Shown here in pieces: positions 22,380 through 30,620 of a stretch of DNA of 64,000 nucleotides. The stretch spans positions 38,450,195-38,514,194 of the forward strand of contig OX457042.1 of the NCBI GenBank assembly GCA_949752735.1, written 5' to 3'. Numbering within the stretch: position 1 is the first letter of the stretch; each line of letters begins with the position of its first letter. Under the pieces are notes generated by a model. The model saw only the letters and a program-made list of their open reading frames with translations. It searched no databases and was not told where the DNA came from. A program made the position numbers and the translations under genes. Source of the stretch: Lumbricus terrestris (Eukaryota; Annelida; Clitellata; Crassiclitellata; Lumbricidae).

Positions 22380-22390
22380 TTATATAGCGC
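22380..22390 (+). promoter_or_regulatory. TATA-like element in LTR of element B
   Basis: TTATATAGCGC, identical to the word in the LTR of element A at 14450-14460 (minus strand). A second ATATA lies about 20 nt upstream. Confidence 0.55.
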
Positions 22391-22511
22391 TTAGATTTAT
22401 TTGATACAGTTCATTGTTGGCATTTGTAGTATGACTTGTAAGTTAGATCTGCCACTGTGAAGTGTAGGAAGGCGTTGCACGCACAACTCTTTTGTACTAA
22501 TTAAGAATTGT

Positions 22512-22517
22512 AATAAA
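22512..22517 (+). promoter_or_regulatory. Poly(A) signal in LTR of element B
   Basis: AATAAA 13 nt upstream of the ORF ATG. In the right LTR it lies at 27193-27198 and should end transcripts before the ORF copy there. Confidence 0.65.
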
Positions 22518-22529
22518 GACTCGTTAGAA

Positions 22530-24659
22530 ATGTGTGAGCGTTCACTGGCAGCTGAAGCAGCAGGTGCTGTAGAAGAGGGCGACCGCCCTGAACATTTATA
22601 TGGCGCCATAGAGGAAGAAGTAGCAGCTGCCTTGTTAGACTTGACTGACAGAAACATAACTTCTGACATGCTGTCTCATGACTCAACCCTTGAGAGAGAT
22701 AGTTCAAAGTCTGTGGTGGTGAATGCAAAGAACCCTGGCTCCCTGCTTGATAAGTGGGGGGTTGCTATTTGCCCAATAACCGCGGATAGTCCTGCCTTCC
22801 CTCATCTTGGTACCTGGTCAGAAGAGTTGAGTTATGGGGCACATGGTAGAGTTGTGGGTTCGAATACCAGGGTTGGCCTGGAACCTATGCACGAGTATGG
22901 AGAGCTCCCGACTAGGAAATCATCTGATGTCAGCATGCAAGGAAAGGAAGTGTCATTCATCCCACAGCTAGCGTTGTCGCCCCAAGTAGATCCTACAATT
23001 ATGGTGGGGGCAAGAATGCAGTCCGCTACAATTGGTTCCAGAAGTGCAGGTGGTAAATTACTTCCGGTTGTGCATGGATGTGACAAATGTTTGGATAAAG
23101 ATGATTTTGGATATGAAAGAGGTGATATTTCCTATGAGTGTATAGGTGGAGATGATGATGCAGAAGCGAAGTCGTCTCAAGAACAGTCTGTAAAGGAAAA
23201 CAAAATGGCTGCATTTGAATCTAGAGTAAATTGGCTGAAAGCTAATTTAGATTGTCTAGTTGTAGATATGGAGAAGACAGCAGCAGCGACTGACGAGCCA
23301 TGTCATACTCCTCGTCAATCGTTGTCTACTCTCTCTCGTTCTAGACCGGAGGCAGATCCCCCTCGCTCAGTTCCGCTGACCCGCCGAGACACAACCTCTC
23401 GTCGTCCCGAGCATTCTGCGTCAGCGCCTGGAATCCGTCGTGCCGTTCCAGTGGCTGAATCACCGATTCCTTTGCCGCGAGTCAGTGCTACGGGTAGCAG
23501 CAGGCTAGAGTACAACGCACCCAGAACGTCGGACCAGAAGACAAGGTGCAGGCTGCCAACTCCTCCGGTCAACGAGGTCAAGGTCGAACCGCTGAACGTT
23601 GCGGTAACTTGTGTAACCAGCGCTGTGAATGAACAATCCAGTCCAGCAACGCGTACGAACACTTCGGCAGATAAGCACAAGCAGTTCATCGAACTGGGAC
23701 GTTACCGGCGTTCTTGCCCCTTCCTACGTGAGTTCCCGGAAGATGCGGAGGATGTAGCAAGAACTGAAACGGAAGCTGCAAACGTACGCTATGTCAGTGA
23801 CAGTACCCTTGCTTACTTACCGTTGAAAGTGAATGGTAAGCCGATTCTCGCTTTACTCGACACCGGAAGTGAGATGAACTTGGTTCCTTCTTCGCTCGTT
23901 CGTTCCACTGATGTCGTTGGGTCTGCGCAAAGATTACGAGCCGCAGAGGGGTCAGACATTCTAGTCCGGGGCGAAGTGACAGTCCGATGTCAAATCGAGG
24001 ACTACCGATTTCCAGTGTCGTGTTTGGTCACCGACCAAATATCAGAGATGATTCTCGGGTTGGAATGGATGGAGAAGCAAGGTGCGCAATGGGATTTTAT
24101 CAATCGTCGGATCAAGATCCAGAATCGCTCCTTCCCGGTCATCGGTCGACCTGGAACTAGTATGTGCAAGGGAATTGTGGTGGAACGTGACCCACTGGTT
24201 CCCACCATGTCCGACCAGTCCCTCGTGCAAGAAACTGTTGAGCGACCTGGCACGATTCCGGAGAGACAACAGGAAATGGTTGTAATGGTTGGCGAACCGT
24301 TACAACGAGAGGTGGTCCAGTCCAGTTCGTCAACGCAGAGTCACGACACCTTCCCCTCACCGGTTGTGTCTCATCCTCAGCGGAACGAGAAACCCCTCCT
24401 GCCTCTGGTCACGCCCTCGAGTCCAGAACCCGACCCATTTTCTGGTGGTTGTTCATTGGTTGTAGATCCTACGGTTGTAGATGTGTTTTGTAGGAATAAT
24501 CTGTGCACAGAAGATTTGAACTCAGTCCGGAGTCCCTGGAGGTCTGACCCTTTTTCAAACCTGACCAGTTTGAACCGGAACTGTCGCATAATGGCGACAG
24601 GTTTAGGCTGTGGCAAGAAGCCTAAGGTTTTAGTTCCTTCGGATGAATACAATGTTTAG
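22530..24659 (+). CDS. ORF of element B with retropepsin-like domain (709 aa)
   Basis: The ATG at 22530 lies inside the LTR, and residues 1-167 are LTR-encoded. This N-terminal part is acidic and matches no fold recognised here. Residues 168-420 are low in predicted order and Ser/Pro/Arg-rich, with Cys residues at 184, 187 and 204 that do not form a CX2CX4HX4C knuckle. Residues about 428-535 look like a retroviral-type aspartic protease: a PILALLDTGSEMNLVP flap-side motif with catalytic DTGS at 444-447 and the second hydrophobic-Gly motif MILGLEW at about 507-513. The C-terminal 170 residues are Pro/Ser-rich. No capsid domain, RT or integrase is present. Whether the protease acts on element B's own product or on a partner's is unknown. 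Confidence 0.82.
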   Translation: MCERSLAAEAAGAVEEGDRPEHLYGAIEEEVAAALLDLTDRNITSDMLSHDSTLERDSSKSVVVNAKNPGSLLDKWGVAICPITADSPAFPHLGTWSEELSYGAHGRVVGSNTRVGLEPMHEYGELPTRKSSDVSMQGKEVSFIPQLALSPQVDPTIMVGARMQSATIGSRSAGGKLLPVVHGCDKCLDKDDFGYERGDISYECIGGDDDAEAKSSQEQSVKENKMAAFESRVNWLKANLDCLVVDMEKTAAATDEPCHTPRQSLSTLSRSRPEADPPRSVPLTRRDTTSRRPEHSASAPGIRRAVPVAESPIPLPRVSATGSSRLEYNAPRTSDQKTRCRLPTPPVNEVKVEPLNVAVTCVTSAVNEQSSPATRTNTSADKHKQFIELGRYRRSCPFLREFPEDAEDVARTETEAANVRYVSDSTLAYLPLKVNGKPILALLDTGSEMNLVPSSLVRSTDVVGSAQRLRAAEGSDILVRGEVTVRCQIEDYRFPVSCLVTDQISEMILGLEWMEKQGAQWDFINRRIKIQNRSFPVIGRPGTSMCKGIVVERDPLVPTMSDQSLVQETVERPGTIPERQQEMVVMVGEPLQREVVQSSSSTQSHDTFPSPVVSHPQRNEKPLLPLVTPSSPEPDPFSGGCSLVVDPTVVDVFCRNNLCTEDLNSVRSPWRSDPFSNLTSLNRNCRIMATGLGCGKKPKVLVPSDEYNV
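23033..23049 (+). other. Primer-binding site candidate of element B
   Basis: TGGTTCCAGAAGTGCAG begins two bases after the LTR. It resembles the primer site of element A (TGGTACCAGAAGTGGGG), with differences at 3 of 17 positions. A tRNA-Leu primer is plausible but less well matched. Confidence 0.5.
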
Positions 24660-24669
24660 TTTTAACTTT

Positions 24670-24684
24670 GATCTAGGTTAGATC
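24670..24684 (+). other. GATC palindrome in element B
   Basis: GATCTAGGTTAGATC, 10 nt after the ORF stop. It is identical to element A at 10986-11000 and has a diverged second copy at 25349-25363 (GATCTGAGTTAGATC). Confidence 0.6.
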
Positions 24685-25106
24685 ATTGGGGGTATTTAAG
24701 AATTTTTGCTTGTCTGTTTGATTGTATTGCTGTTCTACTGCCACACAAAGAAAGGCAAAATGTTGTGTTTGCATGTTCTTTTAAGGTATGATGTGCATAA
24801 CTTTGATTGCAGTCTGATTGAGAATCGTGTAGCTTGCATTTTGGGCTAGTAAGTCTGATGTGTGCATTGCCCTGTGTAATTTGAAAATAACTAAGTAGGT
24901 CGTAGACTTGTGGGCAAACTGGGGTTTTTGCAGGCATTAAGGATTACAGGTGAAGGTGAGGCTGGTGATCTGCTACTTCGTTACGAGCTGTAATCCGTCC
25001 AGTCTTAGGTATTGGTTTGCTCGGGTGTATTTTCCTGTGTGGAAATGTGATGTAGAGGTCAAGGTTTAGGTCATGGAGTAAATCCGTCCTAGTTCTGCAT
25101 TAGGTA

Positions 25107-25120
25107 CGCTTCACTAAGCG
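25107..25120 (+). other. CGCTT-AAGCG hairpin in element B
   Basis: CGCTTCACTAAGCG, the same stem and loop as element A at 9521-9534, in the same AGGTACG context. Confidence 0.6.
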
Positions 25121-26655
25121 ATAATTCCTGGTGTAGGTAGCTTCAGCCTTGATGTAATGTGCTATGCCTGTGATGATGATTGGTTGCCAATGTTTATGAT
25201 CTGATCTTACTGAAGAATTACTTCTGTTGCAATGTATTGATAGTAGATGATTGAATGCCTGTTGAGCACTGCATACATTCAAGGTTAGGCTTTGGTGAGA
25301 AGCCTAGATTTTTGTTCCTTTGGATGATGATTTTAGTTACTGCATTTTGATCTGAGTTAGATCATGATTATAGATAAGAATTGTGTACTTGTTGTTTCTC
25401 ATGTGGTTTTATTGAATGCCAAAAGTAAGGCAAAATGTTGTGTTTCTCTGTAGTATGGTAGATTTGATTTGCATAATCTGATTGAAACTGCTATGATCTG
25501 AAATTATGCTAGATTTTAGATAGTCAGAATTTTGTGCAAGAAGTGTGATGTGATGTTAGTGTGATGTGATGTTAGTGTGATGTGCTGGTGAGGTAGACTG
25601 ATGTTTTGGCAGGTCATGGGGATCGCACACAATAGTGAGGTGGTGGCCTGGTGTAGTGAGCAGTAATCAGTCCAGTTAGTTACTGGTTTGCCTGGGTACT
25701 CCTTCCGTTGAGGTTGGATGTCGTTGGCCAGTTGAGGATTTTGGAGTAAAGCCGTCCTCTGTAGTGACCTCTGTCTTGGTGTAATGTGGTTGACCTGTAT
25801 TAATATTCTGATTGCCAAAGTTTGTGATTTGCATTTGCTGAAGAATTATTTCTATGTCAATGGCTGGTGATGATGGTGTTTAAAAGCCTGTAGTTGAAAA
25901 GCTGTGAATGTGGAGTGCTGCATTGGATTCAGATGACTGTTGAATGAATCTAGCTCTGTGTAACAGTTAAGCAGTTGTGCTAACTAGCTGGATTAGATTT
26001 GCATTTAATATCTGCTGCAGAAGATTGTATTTTATTTGATAACTGTACTACATTGAAACGTTTCAGTTGATGAGATTGTAGTGCCCCTGTGTATCAAAGT
26101 GCTTGTGTCAATGTGAAAGGAAATCCTTTCTGTGAGTTCTATTTATGGAAGCATTGTGACGTCATGTCAGATTCTATTTTTAGTCTTAAGAAAGCCTTGT
26201 TGTGTTAATGGTGCTGTGTTTCCTTAAAGTAGGTCATGTTTACAACTGACTAGACTTGTGTTGCTGATCTAAAAATAGCGTGCTGTGCTGTGTAGAACTG
26301 AACGTAAATAGAAAGTGTTTGATTTGATGCACTTGTTTGATATACTGTATTTGTATGAGTAGTTAAGCAGAACAGTTCATTAGTGATAAATTAGTTCCAT
26401 GATGACTTTTGATCAGAATTAAGTTGCAATTTGTGTAATTTAACTGTTCTATGGAACTGAAATGCTGCTGTTTGAGCATGGACATTTGAGAACTGTTAGT
26501 CACTTTGTGAACTCTCATAAGAGTAGTTAGATTAATGTAAGTTCGTGACCTCGTCTTGTATAGAGGCCGAACCCTCTCTGAGTAGGATTTAGCTTAATTC
26601 CAGGAGGAATTTGGAATTTCTCCCTGTGGAAGAAATTTGTCTGGTCGGTGGATAT

Positions 26656-27711
26656 TGTAGAGATGTTGATCTCTACAGATTATTGTATAATAAGTAAGTA
26701 ATTATCGCCCCTTTATAAAATAGCTCCCGCCGCGGGGTGGCGCGACTGTGCGTCCCTGGGTGTTGAATCTCCGATATATTATCGGTGGACGCAGAAGAGT
26801 TGAAGGAGGCCATATTGACGGATCTCAACGGGATTGCAAAAGAATAGAATTATAATTAAATTACATGTTATAAATGTTGAACCTGTTGCCACTTTAGCCT
26901 GTTGCTAAGCGTGAGGTAGTAAGGAATCGTTAGGGACGATTCGGAGGTTCGTCTTGGTGTAGTAAGGCCAAGGAAATTGTAATTTAAGTGCATTCTGATT
27001 CTTGCGGCAGCCCGCGAATTCCGTTGACCAGTAACAAAGGCCTGTGACTATATAGAGAATTTATATAGCGCTTAGATTTATTTGATACAGTTCATTGTTG
27101 GCATTTGTAGTATGACTTGTAAGTTAGATCTGCCACTGTGAAGTGTAGGAAGGCGTTGCACGCACAACTCTTTTGTACTAATTAAGAATTGTAATAAAGA
27201 CTCGTTAGAAATGTGTGAGCGTTCACTGGCAGCTGAAGCAGCAGGTGCTGTAGAAGAGGGCGACCGCCCTGAACATTTATATGGCGCCATAGAGGAAGAA
27301 GTAGCAGCTGCCTTGTTAGACTTGACTGACAGAAACATAACTTCTGACATGCTGTCTCATGACTCAACCCTTGAGAGAGATAGTTCAAAGTCTGTGGTGG
27401 TGAATGCAAAGAACCCTGGCTCCCTGCTTGATAAGTGGGGGGTTGCTATTTGCCCAATAACCGCGGATAGTCCTGCCTTCCCTCATCTTGGTACCTGGTC
27501 AGAAGAGTTGAGTTATGGGGCACATGGTAGAGTTGTGGGTTCGAATACCAGGGTTGGCCTGGAACCTATGCACGAGTATGGAGAGCTCCCGACTAGGAAA
27601 TCATCTGATGTCAGCATGCAAGGAAAGGAAGTGTCATTCATCCCACAGCTAGCGTTGTCGCCCCAAGTAGATCCTACAATTATGGTGGGGGCAAGAATTC
27701 AGTCCGCTACA
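26656..27711 (+). repeat. 3' LTR of element B (1056 bp)
   Basis: Same length as the left LTR. The ORF start is repeated at 27211, and the frame runs through the LTR end into element C sequence to a stop at 27777, giving a 188-codon frame that is probably not expressed. Confidence 0.9.
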
Positions 27712-27754
27712 GTATGCCTCGCCGCCCAGACACGTAAGGAAAACAGCAGCTTGT
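27712..27754. repeat. 43-bp direct repeat, right copy, flanking element B
   Basis: Identical to 21932-21974. On its right the Gag sequence of element C continues without a gap (TTCTGAGGGC), so this is a duplication of target DNA rather than part of element B. Confidence 0.93.
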
Positions 27755-27894
27755 TTCTGAGGGCTGGCCTCGACTAACTCCGCAGCAACAACATAGTTCT
27801 CCCATTGTTCACGAAAACGTCGCCAGTTGTCGGCAATGTCGCCGCCAGACGTCTTCAACGGCTCCGGTGGACGGAGATGTGGCGCGTAGCTCAT
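27712..27894 (-). CDS. Gag N-terminus of element C (61 codons)
   Basis: The ATG at 27894-27892 is directly behind the primer site, only 16 nt after the 5' LTR, so the leader is extremely short. The fragment contains WRRFREQWENYVVAAEL and FLTCLGGEAY, which resemble the capsid start of Ty3/gypsy Gag. It is exactly 61 codons up to the left edge of the 43-bp repeat, and the other part at 18080-21931 is in the same phase. Confidence 0.88.
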
Positions 27895-27910
27895 GGTAGT
27901 TCTGACACCA
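27895..27910 (-). other. Primer-binding site of element C
   Basis: TGGTGTCAGAACTACC directly after the 5' LTR in element sense. The first 11 bases match, from memory, the complement of the 3' end of animal tRNA-Leu(CAG/CAA), TGGTGTCAGAA. Confidence 0.6.
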
Positions 27911-28102
27911 TATAACGTTAGCTTCCTAGACGTATAGATAGGCTATAGTGATACACTCGTGTGTGCTTTCAATGTATGTTTATTGCTCCAAGGTCGGTGA
28001 ACGAGTCGTGTTGCAAGAGTGGAGGCACTGACTGCCACGGGTCGCCTAGTGTCCTGCCATCCGTAGGGGCGTGGCCTCGCTGGCCAATCAGGTGCCTCCA
28101 CA
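27911..28102 (-). repeat. 5' LTR of element C (192 bp)
   Basis: Full-length match to 17680-17871. CATAG at 28103-28107 completes the target duplication. Confidence 0.9.
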
Positions 28103-28107
28103 CATAG

Positions 28108-28470
28108 TAAATGTCCGGGTTCGTGATGAATTTCCCGTATTTTTGACTGGCCTATTAAGATAGCTTATACGAATATCTGGTTTTTCTGGGGGTTTTTTCT
28201 GATGGAAATTGGGTTTATTTCAGAAACCTCAGCGGCAACACTGAAAGTTTGCATCTGCAATAATAACAACAGGGAACCAGCTATGTAAAGCGTGATTCAC
28301 TGTGCGTATATATATATATCGGTTCATATAAATAGTATATAAATTATATATAAAATATATGGTATGTTTTATTTGTGTTCATTCACATAATTATATGGTT
28401 GACTTCCATTACAGAGGTTATTAAGTGTTCGACTGGTGCTCGTAAACAAAGCGGTCGCAGAACAGAACTT
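28108..28470. other. Non-genic stretch
   Basis: AT-rich sequence with a short TA microsatellite near 28308-28318. CAGAACTT at 28463-28470 is the target duplication of the next element. Confidence 0.5.
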
Positions 28471-29804
28471 GGTTATTGTTACTGACGGCTCGGTAGCAGA
28501 TAAACAATATGGGCGCCACAGATAGGGGCAGACTTAGAGCGGTCTCACATACGGCGATCACAGCGGAAATTAGATACCAAGTATTATTGGTTTGAAACCT
28601 GCATTCGTCTGTCCAAACATTGTCTTACATATTATTTTTGGTTATTGTTACTGAAGTCTCGGTAGGAAGTAAACAGTATGGCGGTCACAGATACACGCAG
28701 AATAGAGCGGCCTCAACTCCGGCGATCGATAGCCCAATGTTTCCGCGCGAAACATTGGGGTCCCGCTTCAGTCAGTGATGTTGTGTGAAGTAAGTAAGTA
28801 AGTAAGTGATGAAGGTATTTCTAGATCTGAAATAGAAGTCGGATTGATGAAAAAACGCTTAAGTAATGGAAGCTGGATGATGGTATTCTTATATTTGAAA
28901 TAGAAGCTGGGCTGACGAAAATAACAGGCGAGAAACAGAAGCTGGGTTAATAAAAATATTATAGTTTAGATTGGAGCAGGATTGATGAAAATGTTGTTGA
29001 TTAAATTAGAGCTGGATGGATAAGGATCTTCTTAATTAAATAGGAGCTGGATTGATTAAAATGTTTCCGATTAAATTGGAGCTGGATTGATGAAAAATAA
29101 TCATTATTGAAACAGAAGTTGGATTTATAAAACAGCTGATGCAATTGAAAAAGCTGGACTTTTACTTACTGACTTATTTTTGCCTGCTGTCTTATTGCAC
29201 ACTTGCCGTGTCTTTTGACCATTGACTATTAAGCGGAAACATTGGGCTATCGATCGCCGGAGTTGAGACCGCTCTATTCTGCGTGTATCTGCGACCGCCA
29301 TACTGTTTACTTCCTACCGAGACGTCAGTAACAATAACCTTATTTTTAATTCAGCAAAATATTGTTTCTTATTTAACAGGAATAAGCATTCATGTGTGTG
29401 TTTACAATCCCAAAGCATTAAAAGAATGGCTCTCCCGCATGTAGTTAACACCGGTTGTTAAAGTAGCCTGCCGAAACAAGCCCAAACTTAGCCCTCTTGT
29501 GTGCATTATAAAAATACTTTTAATCGATTTTGTTGTATTCTTTAGCTTATTTAGGCTTATTAATATTCATGAAAATAAATTAGTAAGCGGAATAATTGGG
29601 CTATCGACCACCATAGTTGAGACCACTCTATTCTGCCTCTATCTGTTGCGGCCATATTGTTGATCTGCTACCGAGCCGTCAGTAACATCTAACGTCTACC
29701 GCGGAAACATTGGGCTATCGATCGCCGTTGAGGCCGCTCTATTCTGCCTTTATCTGTGACCGCCATACTGTTTACATCCTACCGAGCTGTCAGTAACAAT
29801 AACC
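28471..29804. mobile_element. Foldback element, outer copy (CTCGGTAG family)
   Basis: The ends are GGTTATTGTTACTGAC and GTCAGTAACAATAACC, flanked by a perfect 8-bp duplication CAGAACTT (28463-28470, 29805-29812). The left arm reads CTCGGTAGCAGATAAACAAT onward. The right side has two tandem arm copies (about 29580-29690 and 29697-29804), an asymmetry typical of foldback elements. A second family member is inserted inside. No ORF. The 8-bp duplication fits several superfamilies, so class is left open. Confidence 0.88.
28640..29339. mobile_element. Foldback element, inner nested copy (700 bp)
   Basis: The same termini, GGTTATTGTTACTGA and CAGTAACAATAACC, with its own perfect 8-bp duplication TTATTTTT (28632-28639, 29340-29347). 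The arms are about 110 bp, for example GGCGGTCACAGATACACGC against its complement near 29285-29305. The interior (28840-29110) is a degraded 35-bp-type minisatellite with repeated AGCTGGATTGATGAAAAT. Confidence 0.9.
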
Positions 29805-29812
29805 CAGAACTT

Positions 29813-30229
29813 GACTAAAAATCGCTCTTCCGAGAATTATCAGTAACTTTGAATTTTTTTCAATTTAGTATGCAGCATACTATGAACAGCAATAGCCTAT
29901 AGTTAGGCCTGTGGTTGACTGAAGTACCCAAAAGAGCTAGAGCTATGGTCCTATAGTTAAGGAATTGTCCTGGTTTTTGATGGCCAAAATATGGTCACCC
30001 TAGTATACAGTGTATACTCGCTCACCTCCTGGAAATAAAGACAGCGTGTACTCACTCTGAAAACAAGGTCCACATGGTAAAAAAGTTGTCAGAAATTTTG
30101 CTGACTTAAAAAAAATGGCCGTCAGAAATTTTTTGCCCAAAAAGTCAATTTTTTCGGCGGCAGCGTGTGCCCACCTGAAAATTCTGAATACACCCCTGCA
30201 CATCCCAGTATATGCATGAGGTCATGCGC
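29813..30229. other. Non-genic stretch with a possible hAT end
   Basis: No gene. About 30165-30200 reads, on the minus strand, CAGGGGTGTATTCAGAATTT, which resembles an hAT terminus, but no partner end was found. Confidence 0.35.
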
Positions 30230-30620
30230 TGGTTTCCTTTCCTCTGCGCATCTCATTCAGGATTGCGTCTGTGGTACGGCGGTGCTTATTAAGTGATCAG
30301 GCTGGGCACCCTCGTATACGCGTGAACTTTGCTGCCCTTTTCCGCTTGAACAGGTCGCTTCGCACTGAGCTTCGCTGTCCACTTTAACTTAATGGTGCCT
30401 TTCACCCGCTATGCGACAATGCAGAGCCGCTCCTTCCTTGTAGTTGACTCAACTACCTAGAACTGACCTCACTTGGCCATAACAACACCTCCCAAACTGC
30501 TCTCTGTTTCACCAACAGTTTAGACTGCTTTTTTTCGCTTGGCCTGGGTCAGAGAGCACTTCTCAGTATGGATCTTGAATTGGCGCTATATAAATTCTGA
30601 TCGATCAATTGATTGATTAT
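30230..30620 (+). mobile_element. LINE 3' UTR and tail
   Basis: Ends GGCGCTATATAAATTCTGAT followed by a degenerate ATTG/TGAT repeat. The same terminus in reverse orientation lies at 32235-32290, and a relative lies at 63180-63215. There is no coding part in this copy. Confidence 0.6.

Larger units (their letters stand above)
21975..23030 (+). repeat. 5' LTR of element B (1056 bp)
   Basis: Holds the TATA-like word at 22380-22390, a poly(A) signal at 22512-22517 and then the ORF start at 22530. The last 501 bases are 167 codons of the ORF. Confidence 0.9.
24660..26655 (+). other. Non-coding 3' internal region of element B
   Basis: Homologous to 8353-11109 of element A read on its minus strand. 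It contains an old internal duplication: the AGAAGCCTA/GATC-palindrome block starts at about 24616 and again at about 25300. It includes hairpin words at 24670-24684, 25107-25120 and 25349-25363. No ORF is supported. Immediately before the right LTR the sequence is TCGGTGGATAT, with no convincing polypurine tract; GGAAGAAA lies about 25 nt upstream. Confidence 0.7.
21975..27711 (+). mobile_element. LTR retrotransposon B, non-autonomous, inserted in element C
   Basis: Two direct repeats of 1056 bp (21975-23030 and 26656-27711) start TGTAGAG and end CGCTACA. By eye they differ at one base (23018 G, 27699 T). A primer-site-like sequence follows the left LTR after two bases, as in element A. The single ORF begins in the LTR and carries a protease-like domain only. 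The 2-kb 3' internal region is homologous to that of element A. Two features are odd: no clear polypurine tract abuts the right LTR, and the flanking duplication is 43 bp rather than 4-6 bp. It must use enzymes from elsewhere. Confidence 0.9.
17680..28102 (-). mobile_element. Ty3/gypsy LTR retrotransposon C, interrupted by element B
   Basis: Short LTRs of 192 bp (17680-17871 and 27911-28102) are flanked by a 5-bp duplication CATAG (17675-17679, 28103-28107). In element sense the 5' LTR is the right copy. It is followed at once by a primer site and a Gag start codon, and a polypurine tract precedes the left LTR. Leaving out the inserted element B and one copy of its 43-bp flank repeat, C is about 4.6 kb with a single Gag-Pol frame and no env. 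Because the reading frames on both sides of B are in phase and open, C looks intact up to the moment B landed in it. Confidence 0.93.
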
